Shown here: positions 32,581-40,538 of the stretch, piece after piece
Numbering within the stretch: position 1 is the stretch's first letter
How the letters are laid out: each line of letters begins with the position of its first letter
NCBI RefSeq assembly: GCF_000717645.1
Contig: NZ_JNZZ01000008.1
Span: forward strand, 1-64,000
Direction: 5' to 3'
Length of the DNA: 64,000 nt
Source: Streptomyces californicus
GTDB taxonomy: Bacteria > Actinomycetota > Actinomycetes > Streptomycetales > Streptomycetaceae
The notes under the pieces: generated by a model
What the model saw: the letters and a program-made list of their open reading frames with translations, nothing else
The model's database searches: none
Told to the model about the DNA's origin: nothing
Program-made: the position numbers and the translations under genes

Positions 32581-32867
32581 AGGTGCTTCACCCCGTCCGG
32601 GATCTCGTAGAACGTCGGGTGGCGGTAGGGCTTGTCGGCGGCCGGCTCGAAGAAGGAGTCCTTCTCGTCGGGGGAGGAGGCGGTGACCGCGGTGGACGGG
32701 ACCACCCAGATCGAGACGCCCTCCGAGCGGCGGGTGTAGAGATCGCGGGCGTTGCGCAGGGCCATCTCCGCGTCGGGCGCGTGCAGGCTGCCCGCATGGG
32801 TGTGGGACAGTCCGCGGCGCGAGCGCACGAACACCTCCCACAGGGGCCAGTCGGTCGAGCTGCTCAT
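32577..32867 (-). CDS. paaB: PaaB, epoxidase complex subunit
   Basis: 96 residues from the ATG at 32865-32867, with a 4-bp ATGA overlap with paaA. Small ferredoxin-like fold with [48 protein letters not shown] and [15 protein letters not shown], which ends the family in the same way. PaaB bridges PaaA-PaaC heterodimers in the epoxidase complex. Typical length. Too short to stand out by length, but the motifs leave no doubt. Confidence 0.95.
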   Translation of the reverse strand: MSSSTDWPLWEVFVRSRRGLSHTHAGSLHAPDAEMALRNARDLYTRRSEGVSIWVVPSTAVTASSPDEKDSFFEPAADKPYRHPTFYEIPDGVKHL

Positions 32868-33979
32868 GCCGTCTCCTCCACATGCCGCGCGGACGCGGCG
32901 GTCCGTGCCGATGGCTGGTCCGATGCCGATGCCGATGCAGGGCTTGAGGCCGGGGCCGCTGCCGGTGGGGCGGACGGTGACGGCTTCGGGGCGTGCTTGG
33001 CGGCGTACGCGGCCGCCGCCTCCCGGACCCAGGCGCCTTCCTCGTGGGCCCTGCGCCGCTGGGTGATCCGCTGCTCGTTGCAGGGGCCGTTGCCCTTGAG
33101 GACCTCCTGGAACTCCGACCAGTCGATCGCGCCGAACTCGTGGCGGCCCAGCTCCTCGTTCCACCGGATGTCGGGGTCCGGGAGCTCCAGGCCCAGTGCC
33201 TCGGCCTGGGGCACGCAGATGTCCACGAACCGGCGGCGCAGCTCGTCGTTGGAGTGCCGCTTGATCTTCCAGGCCATGGACTGCTCGGAGTGCGACGAGG
33301 CGTCGTCGGGCGGGCCGAACATCATCAGGGAGGGCCACCACCAGCGGTTCACCGCGTCCTGGGCCATCGCGTGCTGGGCCTCGGTGCCGCGGCTGAGGGC
33401 GAGGAGCAGCTCGTACCCCTGGCGCTGGTGGAAGGACTCCTCCTTGCAGATCCGGACCATCGCGCGGGCGTACGGGCCGTAGGAGCAACGGCAGAGGGGC
33501 ACCTGGTTGGTGATCGCCGCCCCGTCCACCAGCCAGCCGATCGCGCCGACGTCCGCCCAGGTCAGCGTGGGGTAGTTGAAGATCGACGAATAGCGCTGGC
33601 GGCCCGCGTGCAGCTTGTCGAGCAGTTCGTCGCGGCTGGCCCCCAGGGTCTCGGCGGCGCTGTAGAGGTACATCCCGTGGCCGGCCTCGTCCTGCACCTT
33701 GGCCATGAGGATCGCTTTGCGGCGCAGCGAGGGCGCGCGGGTGATCCAGTTCGCCTCGGGCTGCATGCCGATGATCTCGGAGTGGGCGTGCTGGGCCATC
33801 TGGCGTATCAGGGTCGCCCGGTAGGCGTCCGGCATCCAGTCGCGCGGCTCGATCCGCTCGTCCGCCGCCACGGTCGCGTCGAAGGCCGCGACGCGGTCCG
33901 CCTCGGCATCCGCCGTGCGCCCCGCGTCCACCGTGCCGAGCGTCTTCTGCGTCGTCTGGTCCGCAGTCACTGCCGCCAT
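32864..33979 (-). CDS. paaA: Phenylacetyl-CoA epoxidase catalytic subunit PaaA
   Basis: 371 residues from the ATG at 33979 (GGGAG upstream). Di-iron oxygenase with the helix pair motifs: [40 protein letters not shown] (EAGH-type metal ligands), [18 protein letters not shown] (EESFHQ) and [16 protein letters not shown]. Catalyses ring epoxidation of phenylacetyl-CoA. The C-terminal 45 residues are Ala/Ser/Pro-rich and disordered, longer than usual for PaaA. First gene of the operon; the upstream spacer holds the 16-bp palindrome at 33993-34008, a probable TetR operator located 14 bp before the start. Confidence 0.96.
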   Translation of the reverse strand: MAAVTADQTTQKTLGTVDAGRTADAEADRVAAFDATVAADERIEPRDWMPDAYRATLIRQMAQHAHSEIIGMQPEANWITRAPSLRRKAILMAKVQDEAGHGMYLYSAAETLGASRDELLDKLHAGRQRYSSIFNYPTLTWADVGAIGWLVDGAAITNQVPLCRCSYGPYARAMVRICKEESFHQRQGYELLLALSRGTEAQHAMAQDAVNRWWWPSLMMFGPPDDASSHSEQSMAWKIKRHSNDELRRRFVDICVPQAEALGLELPDPDIRWNEELGRHEFGAIDWSEFQEVLKGNGPCNEQRITQRRRAHEEGAWVREAAAAYAAKHAPKPSPSAPPAAAPASSPASASASDQPSARTAASARHVEETA

Positions 33980-33992
33980 CCCGGGCTCCCTA

Positions 33993-34008
33993 CCGACCGA
34001 TCGTTCGG
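33993..34008. promoter_or_regulatory. Candidate PaaR (TetR) operator of paaABCDE
   Basis: CCGACCGATCGTTCGG is the exact reverse complement of the motif at 38961-38976 upstream of paaN. It is an imperfect palindrome (half-sites CCGANCGA) 14 bp before the paaA start, well placed to block transcription or initiation. The TetR protein at 39062 is the natural candidate ligand-responsive repressor. Confidence 0.8.
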
Positions 34009-34054
34009 TTCCTTGACTTCAATGGTGAGTCGGAGGCCCGTAGGGTGTCAACCC

Positions 34055-34063
34055 TGTGGATAA
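34055..34063. promoter_or_regulatory. Single DnaA box near paaA
   Basis: TGTGGATAA (reverse of TTATCCACA) is an exact consensus DnaA box in the divergent spacer between paaA and the DUF5819 gene, 47 bp from the operator at 33993-34008. Confidence 0.6.
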
Positions 34064-34067
34064 CTGA

Positions 34068-35012
34068 GTGGTGATCGACGGTGATCGGGGCGGGATGGAT
34101 TCGGACCACGGCAGGAGTTCCGCGGGCGGGGGGAAGGACGCCTGGCCGCAGGCGTCCCACCGGCCGGCGGAAACGCAGGACGCTCCCGGGGCCATACCGC
34201 CGACACCCCGCCCGCCGCAGGTGACGGCCGGGCCTCCCGCACCGCACTCAGCGCCCGTACCGCCCCCGGCGGCCGGTACGACGGAGCCCGCAGGATCCTC
34301 CGCGACGGCCGAGCCCGCCGCAGGCCGGGGCATAGCCGGACTCTCCTTCCCGTACCAGGTGGTCGCGGCCCTGGCGCTCTCCCTGATCGGGCTGCTCGCC
34401 TGTGCGCACGTGGCCATGGTGTTCCTGCACGTCGCCCCGTCCAACACGCTGACCAAGCAGCACGGGAAGACGATCGACGACTGGATCTACCCGGAGTTCG
34501 AACAGAACTGGAAGCTCTTCGCACCCAATCCGCTCCAGCAGAACGTCGCCGTCCACGTGCGTGCCGAAGTGGCGGGCGAGGACGGCCGCCGCACGACCCG
34601 GTGGATGAACCTGACCCACGAGGACACCCAAGGGATCCGCGGCAACCTCTTCCCCAGCCACGTGGACCAGAACGAGCTCCGCCGGGGCTGGGACTTCTAC
34701 GTCAACTCCCACGACAGCGACAACCGTCCCAACGGCATGCGGGGGGAGCTCTCCGAGCGCTACGTACGCCGCATCGCCATGCTGCGCCTCAGCGAGCGCG
34801 ACTACGGCGGCACCATCGAGCGCATCCAGCTCCGCTCCGCCACCAGCTCCGTCGCCCCGCCCCCGTGGAGCACCGAGAAGGTCAGTACCCGGCCCGTCCA
34901 CCGCGTCCTCCCCTGGTGGACCGTGACTCCCGACGATCTTCCCGAGAGCGCCGGCGAGCGGAGCCGTGACGTGAGCGGAAGCGCTGCACACGGCAGGGAG
35001 GCGGACCGGTGA
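34068..35012 (+). CDS. DUF5819 family membrane protein
   Basis: 314 residues from the GTG at 34068; an in-frame ATG at 34095 is a possible shorter start. The first 90 residues are disordered and Pro-rich. One helix (FPYQVVAALALSLIGLLACA, about 98-118) is followed by an outer domain starting HVAPSNTLTKQHGKTIDDWI and YPEFEQNWKLFAPNPLQQNV, then VHVRAEVAGED and RGWDFYVNSHDSDNRP. The EQNWKLFAPNP motif is diagnostic of DUF5819. It overlaps the HTTM gene by 4 bp (GTGA), a pairing common in Actinobacteria. The two probably form one membrane complex; the chemistry is unknown. Confidence 0.87.
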   Translation: MVIDGDRGGMDSDHGRSSAGGGKDAWPQASHRPAETQDAPGAIPPTPRPPQVTAGPPAPHSAPVPPPAAGTTEPAGSSATAEPAAGRGIAGLSFPYQVVAALALSLIGLLACAHVAMVFLHVAPSNTLTKQHGKTIDDWIYPEFEQNWKLFAPNPLQQNVAVHVRAEVAGEDGRRTTRWMNLTHEDTQGIRGNLFPSHVDQNELRRGWDFYVNSHDSDNRPNGMRGELSERYVRRIAMLRLSERDYGGTIERIQLRSATSSVAPPPWSTEKVSTRPVHRVLPWWTVTPDDLPESAGERSRDVSGSAAHGREADR

Positions 35013-36385
35013 CCATCCCCTCGCCCGCGTCCCCCGCCGCGGTCCCGCCCCCGCGGCGCCCCGCCCGCCCGGCCGGTGCCCGTCCCGGCGGCGGCCCGGC
35101 CCGCGCTCTCCAGCGCGTCACCGCCTCGGCCCTCGGCCCGTACCAGAGCGCCGTCGTCCGGATCGGCTTCGCCGCCACCTACCTGTTCTTCCTGGTCCGC
35201 GAGGTGCCGAACCGCCACGAGCTGTACGGCCCCGACAGCCCGTGGCACTGGGAGCTGGCCCGTCGGCTCACGGACGGCAACGATGCGTTCTCGGTCCTCA
35301 TGTGGTCCGACAGCACGGTCTGGTTCGAGGTCGTGTACGCGATCACGCTGCTGTCCGCCACGGCGCTGATGCTCGGGTGGCGGACCCGGACGATGTCCGT
35401 GCTCTTCATGGTCGGCGTGCTCTCGGTGCAGAACCGCAGCATCTTCATGGGCGACGGCGGCGACAACGTCGTCCACCTCATGGCGATCTACCTGGTGCTG
35501 ACCCGGTGCGGCCAGGTCTGGTCGCTGGACGCCCGGCGCGCGCTGCGCGACGCACGGCGCGCCGCGGCGGGCCTGCCGCCCGTGCGGGACATCGTCGGCC
35601 CGGTGCTGTGGGTGGTCCTCGGCCCGGTCCTCGTGGCGGCCACCGCGCTGGGCGGGCTCGGCGGCACCTGGTGGCTGCCGGCCCTGCTGTGGGTGCTCTG
35701 GCTCTCCGCGGCCGTCTGGTGGGCGGTGAACCTCTACCAGCCGGCCGGGCAGTTCCGCGCTCTTCTCGACGTTCTGGCCAACCTCGCGCACAACGCCACG
35801 CTCGCCGTGATCATGGCCGAGGTCTGTCTGATCTACGCGACCGCCGGCTGGTACAAGATCCAGGGGACGCGCTGGCAGGACGGCACCGCGCTGTACTACC
35901 CGCTCAACCTGGACTACTTCACCCCGTGGCCGGCCCTGTCGGACCTCTTGGGGGCCAGCGGGCTGATGGTGATGGTGCTGACGTACGGCACGGTCATCGT
36001 CCAGGTCGCCTTTCCGTTCACGCTGTTCAACCGGCGCGTCAAGAACGTCCTGCTGGTCGCGATGATCTGCGAGCACGCGGGGATCGCCCTGCTGCTCGGG
36101 CTGCCGTTCTTCTCGATGGCGATGATCGCGGCCGACGCGGTGTTCCTCCCGACGGTCTTCCTCGTCTGGCTGGGCGCCCGGGTCACGGCCGGCAGGCGGC
36201 GGCTCCTCTCCGGTCTGCCCGGCCCGTGGCGCACACGGGAGAGGGCCGGAGCACCCGGAACGCCCGGAGGCGAGAACGGCTCTTCGGGGTCGGCATGGTC
36301 CGGAGCGGCGCGGGACGGCGGCGAGGGCGGTACGGAGGAGCCGCGGCGCGGGGGCGGCGGCGAGGGCCATACGCTCGTCGGGTGA
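35009..36385 (+). CDS. HTTM domain membrane protein
   Basis: 458 residues from the GTG at 35009. About eight or nine helices are visible (VVRIGFAATYLFFLVREV, AITLLSATALMLGWRT, PALLWVLWLSAAVWWAV, LMVMVLTYGTVIVQVAFPF, ICEHAGIALLLGLPFFSMAM). The HTTM signature is present: RNRSIF-type segment here NRSIFMGDGGDNVVHLMAIY, and AGWYKIQGTRWQDGTALYYP. HTTM is the integral domain shared with vitamin K-dependent gamma-carboxylase; bacterial members often pair with DUF5819. Carboxylation of a peptide substrate is a possibility, not a demonstrated role. The tail after 400 is low-complexity. Overlaps the next gene, whose GTG lies in its stop. Confidence 0.85.
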   Translation: MTIPSPASPAAVPPPRRPARPAGARPGGGPARALQRVTASALGPYQSAVVRIGFAATYLFFLVREVPNRHELYGPDSPWHWELARRLTDGNDAFSVLMWSDSTVWFEVVYAITLLSATALMLGWRTRTMSVLFMVGVLSVQNRSIFMGDGGDNVVHLMAIYLVLTRCGQVWSLDARRALRDARRAAAGLPPVRDIVGPVLWVVLGPVLVAATALGGLGGTWWLPALLWVLWLSAAVWWAVNLYQPAGQFRALLDVLANLAHNATLAVIMAEVCLIYATAGWYKIQGTRWQDGTALYYPLNLDYFTPWPALSDLLGASGLMVMVLTYGTVIVQVAFPFTLFNRRVKNVLLVAMICEHAGIALLLGLPFFSMAMIAADAVFLPTVFLVWLGARVTAGRRRLLSGLPGPWRTRERAGAPGTPGGENGSSGSAWSGAARDGGEGGTEEPRRGGGGEGHTLVG

Positions 36386-37185
36386 GCAGCGAGACCGGCA
36401 GAACCCAGCAGCCCCCGGCAGCGGAGGGCCCCGTACCGGCGGAGGGCACCCCGGCGGGGCCCCTCCAGGAGACCGCCCGGGGCCCGGCCCAGGACGCCAC
36501 CCGCGTCGAATCCGGCCGGGAAGCGCCCCAGGACGAACCCCTCCAGTACGACGAGGGGTACGGCCAAGCCATCGGCGTCGGGCCGCATCCGCTGCCCTGG
36601 CCCGAGGACGAGCGGTACGACCCCGAGCTGCTGGCCTCGGGCGACCGGCGCAACGTCGGCGACACGTACCGCTACTGGACCCGGGAGGCGATCGTCGCCG
36701 ACCTCGACCTGCGGCGCCACGACTTCCACGTGGCCGTGGAGAACTGGGGCCACGACTTCAACATCGGCTCGGTGGTGCGGACCGCCAACGCCTTCCTGGC
36801 CAAGGAGATCCACATCGTGGGCCGCCGGCGCTGGAACCGGCGCGGCGCCATGGTCACCGACCGCTACCAGCATGTGCGCCACCACCCCGACACCGCGGAC
36901 CTGACCGCGTGGGCGGCCGCCGAGGGGCTGCCGATCATCGGGATCGACAACCTCCCCGGCGCGGTGCCGCTGGAACGCACCGAGCTGCCGCGCCGCTGCG
37001 TCCTGCTGTTCGGGCAGGAGGGGCCGGGCCTCACCGAGGAGGCGCGGGAGCACGCCTCCCTGGTGTGCTCGATCGCGCAGTTCGGCTCGACACGGTCCAT
37101 CAACGCGGGCGCCGCCGCGGCGATCGCGATGCACGCGTGGATCCAGCGCCACGCCGACGTCCCCGACCCCCGGGACGCCGGCTGA
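36382..37185 (+). CDS. SpoU/TrmH family RNA methyltransferase
   Basis: 267 residues from the GTG at 36382, which overlaps the HTTM stop (GTGA). CCATACGCTCGTCGG just upstream resembles a leaderless-transcript -10, so it may also have its own promoter. After a disordered 75-residue N-terminus comes the SPOUT domain: FHVAVENWGHDFNIGSVVRT with the NxGxxxRT motif, FLAKEIHIVGRRRWNRRGAM, CVLLFGQEGPGLTEEAREHA and FGSTRSINAGAAAAIAMHAW, the AdoMet knot. Ribose 2'-O-methylation of tRNA or rRNA is the family reaction; the target is unknown. Lies at the end of the DUF5819/HTTM cluster and converges on paaN. Confidence 0.9.
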   Translation: MSSETGRTQQPPAAEGPVPAEGTPAGPLQETARGPAQDATRVESGREAPQDEPLQYDEGYGQAIGVGPHPLPWPEDERYDPELLASGDRRNVGDTYRYWTREAIVADLDLRRHDFHVAVENWGHDFNIGSVVRTANAFLAKEIHIVGRRRWNRRGAMVTDRYQHVRHHPDTADLTAWAAAEGLPIIGIDNLPGAVPLERTELPRRCVLLFGQEGPGLTEEAREHASLVCSIAQFGSTRSINAGAAAAIAMHAWIQRHADVPDPRDAG

Positions 37186-37204
37186 CCCGCCGGCCGCCGC
37201 CCGG

Positions 37205-38905
37205 CTACGCTTGGCGGCGCACCTCCACCACGCGGAAGCGGTTGGCGACGAAGGCCGCGTCGCACAGGGCGGCGTTGGCGGCGGGGTTGCCCCCGGAGCC
37301 GTGGAAGTCGGAGAAGGCCGCGGTCTGGTTGACGTAGACCCCGCCGGTCAGGTTCAGCGAGAGCTGGGCGGACTCGTCCAGGCAGACGTCCTCGATCGCG
37401 CGCTCCACCTCGGGCGAGGTGGTGTAGGCGCCGACCGTCATCGCGCCCTTCTCACGGATCGTGCGGCGGAGCAGCTCCAGGGCGGCGGGTGTCGACTCGA
37501 CGGCGACGGCGAAGGAGACCGGGCCGAAGCACTCGGACAGATAGGCCGCGTCGTCGTCGGTCTTGGTGCCGTCGAGCTTCACGATCACGGGCGTACGGAC
37601 GACGGCGTCGGGGAACTCGGCGTTGGCGACCGTGCGCGAGGGGAGGGCCACTTCGCCCAGCTCGCCGGCGGCCTCCACCCGGGCCCGTACGTCCGGGTTG
37701 ACCAGCGCGCCGAGCAGGGCCGAGGCGCGGGCGTCGTCGCCGAGCAGCCCGGTGACGGAAGCCGCGATGTCGGCGACGACGTCGTCGTAGGACTTGGCGC
37801 CGTCGTCGGTGGTGATGCCGTCCCGGGGGATCAGCAGGTTCTGCGGGGTGGTGCACATCTGGCCGCTGTACAACGACAGGGAGAACGCGATGTTGGCGAG
37901 CATGCCCCGGTAGTCGTCGGTGGAGTCGACGACGATCGTGTTGACGCCGGCCTTCTCCGTGTAGACCTGGGCCTGTCGGGCGTTCTCCTCCAGCCAGTCG
38001 CCGAAGGCGGTCGAGCCGGTGTAGTCGATGATCCGTACCTCGGGGCGGAGCGCCAGGGTCTTGGCGACGCCCTCGCCCGGGCGCTCGGCGGCCAGCGCGA
38101 CCAGATTCGGGTCGAAGCCCGCCGCGTCGAGCACCTCGCGGGCGATGGACACCGTGACGGCCAGCGGGAGCACGGCGCGCGGGTGCGGCTTGACCAGCAC
38201 CGGGTTGCCGGTGGCGAGGGAGGCGAAAAGGCCCGGGTAGCCGTTCCAGGTGGGGAAGGTGTTGCAGCCGATGACCAGCGCGACGCCCCGGCCGGAGGCG
38301 ATGAACGACTTGTGCAGCTTCAGCGGGTCGCGCTTGCCCTGGGGCTTGGACCAGTCGGCCGTCTCCGGGGTGCGGACCTGCCCCCGGTAGGCGTACGCCA
38401 CGGCCTCCAGGCCCCGGTCCTGCGCGTGCGGGCCGCCCGCCTGGAGCGCCATCATGAACGCCTGGCCGCTCGTGTGCATCACCGCGTGCGCCAGCTCGTG
38501 GGTGTGGGCGCTGATCCGCGACAGGATCTCCAGACAGACCAGGGCCCGGATCTCCGGGCCGGCCGCCCGCCACGCGCCCATGCCCGCCCTCATCGCCGGA
38601 AGCAGGACGTCCGGATCGACGTGCGGATACTCGACGCCCAGCTCCGGCCCGTACGGCGACACCTCCCCGCCCACCCAGCCGTCGGTGCCCGGCTGCCCCA
38701 GGTCGAACCGGGAACCCAGCAGCGCGTCGAAGGCGGCCTTGCCCTCGGCCGCTCCCAGACTGCCCGGGGCGCCGCCCTCCCCGTACGCCTTCGGGTGCTC
38801 GGGGTGCGGTGACCAGTACGCGCGCGTACTGATCGCGTCGAGAGCCTGGTCGAGCGTGGTCCGGTGGGTCTCGGACAGCTGCTGGGGGGTGAGCGCGGCG
38901 GCCAT
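37205..38905 (-). CDS. paaN: PaaN-type aldehyde dehydrogenase (phenylacetate degradation)
   Basis: 566 residues from the ATG at 38903-38905 (GAGGAG upstream). Aldehyde dehydrogenase fold: GVALVIGCNTFPTWNGYPGL, TGNPVLVKPHPRAVLPLAVT, IIDYTGSTAFGDWLEENARQ, SGQMCTTPQNLLIPRDG with catalytic Cys, and ECFGPVSFAVAVES. The actinobacterial PaaN type carries only the dehydrogenase; the fused MaoC-type hydratase of PaaZ (about 680 residues) is missing, so ring opening of oxepin-CoA would need a separate hydratase not in this window. It is on the same strand as paaABCDE but separated by the membrane pair, and has its own operator at 38961-38976. Confidence 0.9.
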   Translation of the reverse strand: MAAALTPQQLSETHRTTLDQALDAISTRAYWSPHPEHPKAYGEGGAPGSLGAAEGKAAFDALLGSRFDLGQPGTDGWVGGEVSPYGPELGVEYPHVDPDVLLPAMRAGMGAWRAAGPEIRALVCLEILSRISAHTHELAHAVMHTSGQAFMMALQAGGPHAQDRGLEAVAYAYRGQVRTPETADWSKPQGKRDPLKLHKSFIASGRGVALVIGCNTFPTWNGYPGLFASLATGNPVLVKPHPRAVLPLAVTVSIAREVLDAAGFDPNLVALAAERPGEGVAKTLALRPEVRIIDYTGSTAFGDWLEENARQAQVYTEKAGVNTIVVDSTDDYRGMLANIAFSLSLYSGQMCTTPQNLLIPRDGITTDDGAKSYDDVVADIAASVTGLLGDDARASALLGALVNPDVRARVEAAGELGEVALPSRTVANAEFPDAVVRTPVIVKLDGTKTDDDAAYLSECFGPVSFAVAVESTPAALELLRRTIREKGAMTVGAYTTSPEVERAIEDVCLDESAQLSLNLTGGVYVNQTAAFSDFHGSGGNPAANAALCDAAFVANRFRVVEVRRQA

Positions 38906-38960
38906 GGCGGACCAACTCCTCATCGAGCCGGGCGGGGACGTACGGATGGAGTTAGAGTAA

Positions 38961-38976
38961 CCGAACGATCGGTCGG
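38961..38976. promoter_or_regulatory. Candidate PaaR (TetR) operator of paaN and its own gene
   Basis: CCGAACGATCGGTCGG, the exact inverse of the motif before paaA, lies in the divergent spacer 56 bp from the paaN start and 86 bp from the TetR start. One site could control both genes. Confidence 0.82.
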
Positions 38977-38997
38977 GACAAGGGGGCCCGGGGAACC

Positions 38998-39006
38998 TGT
39001 GGACAA
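38998..39006. promoter_or_regulatory. Single DnaA box between paaN and the TetR gene
   Basis: TGTGGACAA is an exact consensus DnaA box (reverse of TTGTCCACA), 22 bp from the operator at 38961-38976. Confidence 0.6.
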
Positions 39007-39061
39007 CTTCGACGGTCCCCGCCTGTGCGGGGCCGATCCCTCATGGGGGAGGATCGCGGAC

Positions 39062-39658
39062 ATGACCACGGCCAAGCGGGACACGTACACCCCGGAGACC
39101 CTGCTCACCGTCGCCGTCCGTGTCTTCAACGAGCGCGGCTACGACGGCACGTCCATGGAGCACCTCTCCCGGGCGGCGGGCATCTCGAAGTCCTCCATCT
39201 ACCACCACGTCGCGGGCAAGGAGGAGTTGCTGCGCCGGGCCGTGAGCCGGGCGCTCGACGGGCTCTTCGCCGTCCTCGACGAGCCGGGGGCGCAGCGCGG
39301 GCGCGCGGTCGAGCGGATCGAGTACGTCACGCGCCGGACGGTCGACGTGCTGATGGCCGAGCTCCCCTACGTCACCCTGCTGCTGCGCGTGCGCGGCAAC
39401 ACCCAGACGGAGCGCTGGGCGCTGGAGCGCCGACGCGAGTTCGACCAGCGGGTCGCGGAGCTGCTCCAGGCCGCGGTGGCGGAGGGCGACCTCCGGGCGG
39501 ACGTGGACATACGGCTGGCCACCCGGCTGCTGTTCGGCATGGTGAACTCGCTGGTCGAGTGGTACCGGCCGCAGCCGGGCGGGTTCCCGGGCGAGGAGCA
39601 GCTCGCGGACACGATCGTCCGGCTCGCCTTCGAGGGGATGCGCGCGAACGGCCGCTGA
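39062..39658 (+). CDS. paaR: TetR regulator, PaaR candidate
   Basis: 198 residues from the ATG at 39062. TetR N-terminus: TPETLLTVAVRVFNERGYDG, then TSMEHLSRAAGISKSSIYHH and VAGKEELLRRAVSRALDGLF, the helix-turn-helix plus helix 4. The C-terminal half is all helical (VERIEYVTRRTVDVLMAELP, TRLLFGMVNSLVEWYRPQPG) with no extra domain. It is divergent from paaN, and the same palindrome lies before both paaN and paaABCDE. A TetR repressor of the paa genes, PaaR, relieved by phenylacetyl-CoA, has been described in Streptomyces. The assignment rests on position and motif sharing. Confidence 0.82.
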   Translation: MTTAKRDTYTPETLLTVAVRVFNERGYDGTSMEHLSRAAGISKSSIYHHVAGKEELLRRAVSRALDGLFAVLDEPGAQRGRAVERIEYVTRRTVDVLMAELPYVTLLLRVRGNTQTERWALERRREFDQRVAELLQAAVAEGDLRADVDIRLATRLLFGMVNSLVEWYRPQPGGFPGEEQLADTIVRLAFEGMRANGR

Positions 39659-39747
39659 GCGGGCGGCCGCGGGCCGCTGCCGGGGGCCCAATGGCGGGTG
39701 CGCGCCCGGCCGGGTGTGGCCGCGGCGCGTTCGGGCGTCCCGCGCGG

Positions 39748-40287
39748 TCAGGCGAGTTCGGCGGGGCGGTCCGGGAGCGGTCCTAGGTCCGTCTCCTCGA
39801 ACACCAGCAGCGTGCGCGTCGAGAGCACTTCGGGGATCGACTGGATCCGGGTGAGGACCAGTTCGCGCAGCGCCCGGTTGTCCGGCGTGTGCACCAGGAG
39901 CAGTACGTCGAAGTCGCCGCTGACCAGCGCGATGTGCGTGGCTCCGGGCAGGGCCTGGAGCTGTTCGCGCACGGTGCGCCAGGAGTTCTGCACGATCTTG
40001 AGCGTGATGTACGCGGACGCCCCCTGCCCCGCCCGCTCGTGGTCGATCCGGGCGCCGAAGCCGCGGATCACGCCGTCCTCGACGAGCCGGTTGATCCGGG
40101 CGTAGGCGTTGGCGCGCGATACGTGGACCCGTTCGGCCACGGACCGTATCGAAGCGCGGCCGTCCGTCCGGAGGATGCGCAGGATGTCGCGGTCGACGGC
40201 GTCCAGCGGCCGGGCGGGCGGGACTGGGGCCGGATCGGCCGCCCGGACCGGTTCGTCGCCCGTGTCGGCCATTTGTTCAGCTGCCAT
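39748..40287 (-). CDS. Lrp/AsnC family regulator
   Basis: 179 residues from the ATG at 40285-40287 (AGGGAGG upstream); a shorter start at 40270-40272 is possible. Helix-turn-helix: LDAVDRDILRILRTDGRASI, RSVAERVHVSRANAYARINR, LVEDGVIRGFGARID. The RAM ligand domain follows: ASAYITLKIVQNSWRTVREQ, VSGDFDVLLLVHTPDNRALR and LTRIQSIPEVLSTRTLLVF. Such proteins form octamers that respond to amino acids. Divergent from the bkd E1-alpha gene with a 251-bp spacer, the standard arrangement for a BkdR-type regulator of branched-chain amino acid catabolism. Confidence 0.9.
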   Translation of the reverse strand: MAAEQMADTGDEPVRAADPAPVPPARPLDAVDRDILRILRTDGRASIRSVAERVHVSRANAYARINRLVEDGVIRGFGARIDHERAGQGASAYITLKIVQNSWRTVREQLQALPGATHIALVSGDFDVLLLVHTPDNRALRELVLTRIQSIPEVLSTRTLLVFEETDLGPLPDRPAELA

Positions 40288-40345
40288 CGGCCCGCGCCTC
40301 CCTGTCGTGGACGACCTGTACCCATCCCAGGCTGTGGAGAACCGT

Positions 40346-40354
40346 TTGTCCACA
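40346..40354. promoter_or_regulatory. DnaA box upstream of bkd
   Basis: TTGTCCACA exact at 40346-40354; TGTGGAGAA at 40333-40341 is a one-mismatch inverted neighbour. It sits in the divergent Lrp/bkd spacer, 36 bp from the third operator-like motif. Confidence 0.55.
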
Positions 40355-40389
40355 GGCTGGAGGCACCTGTAGCCAAAATGCGCTCGCGA

Positions 40390-40405
40390 CCGAACAATCG
40401 GTAGG
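40390..40405. promoter_or_regulatory. Third paa-type operator variant before bkd
   Basis: CCGAACAATCGGTAGG matches the paa operator at 14 of 16 positions. Located between the Lrp and bkd E1-alpha starts, it could extend the TetR regulon to branched-chain oxoacid breakdown, or be an Lrp site that resembles it by chance. Confidence 0.45.
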
Positions 40406-40538
40406 TGAGGCACACCACATTCGTGCCCGCCAGCTCGTCGACGTCTCGTTCCGCCTCTCCGACGTCGCGCTCCCGATCGACAGCCATCGACGCCCCGATC
40501 GACATCGTCGGTCCCCTCGACGCCAGGAGGTGCTTCCC

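Noticed and set aside
36382..37185. The 647-codon frame 35242-37185 as one large protein
   Set aside because: Its first part is the out-of-frame shadow of the HTTM gene; only the SPOUT domain from 36382 is real.
38028..38240. Small forward frames antisense to paaN
   Set aside because: Codon bias and protein motifs belong to the reverse strand.
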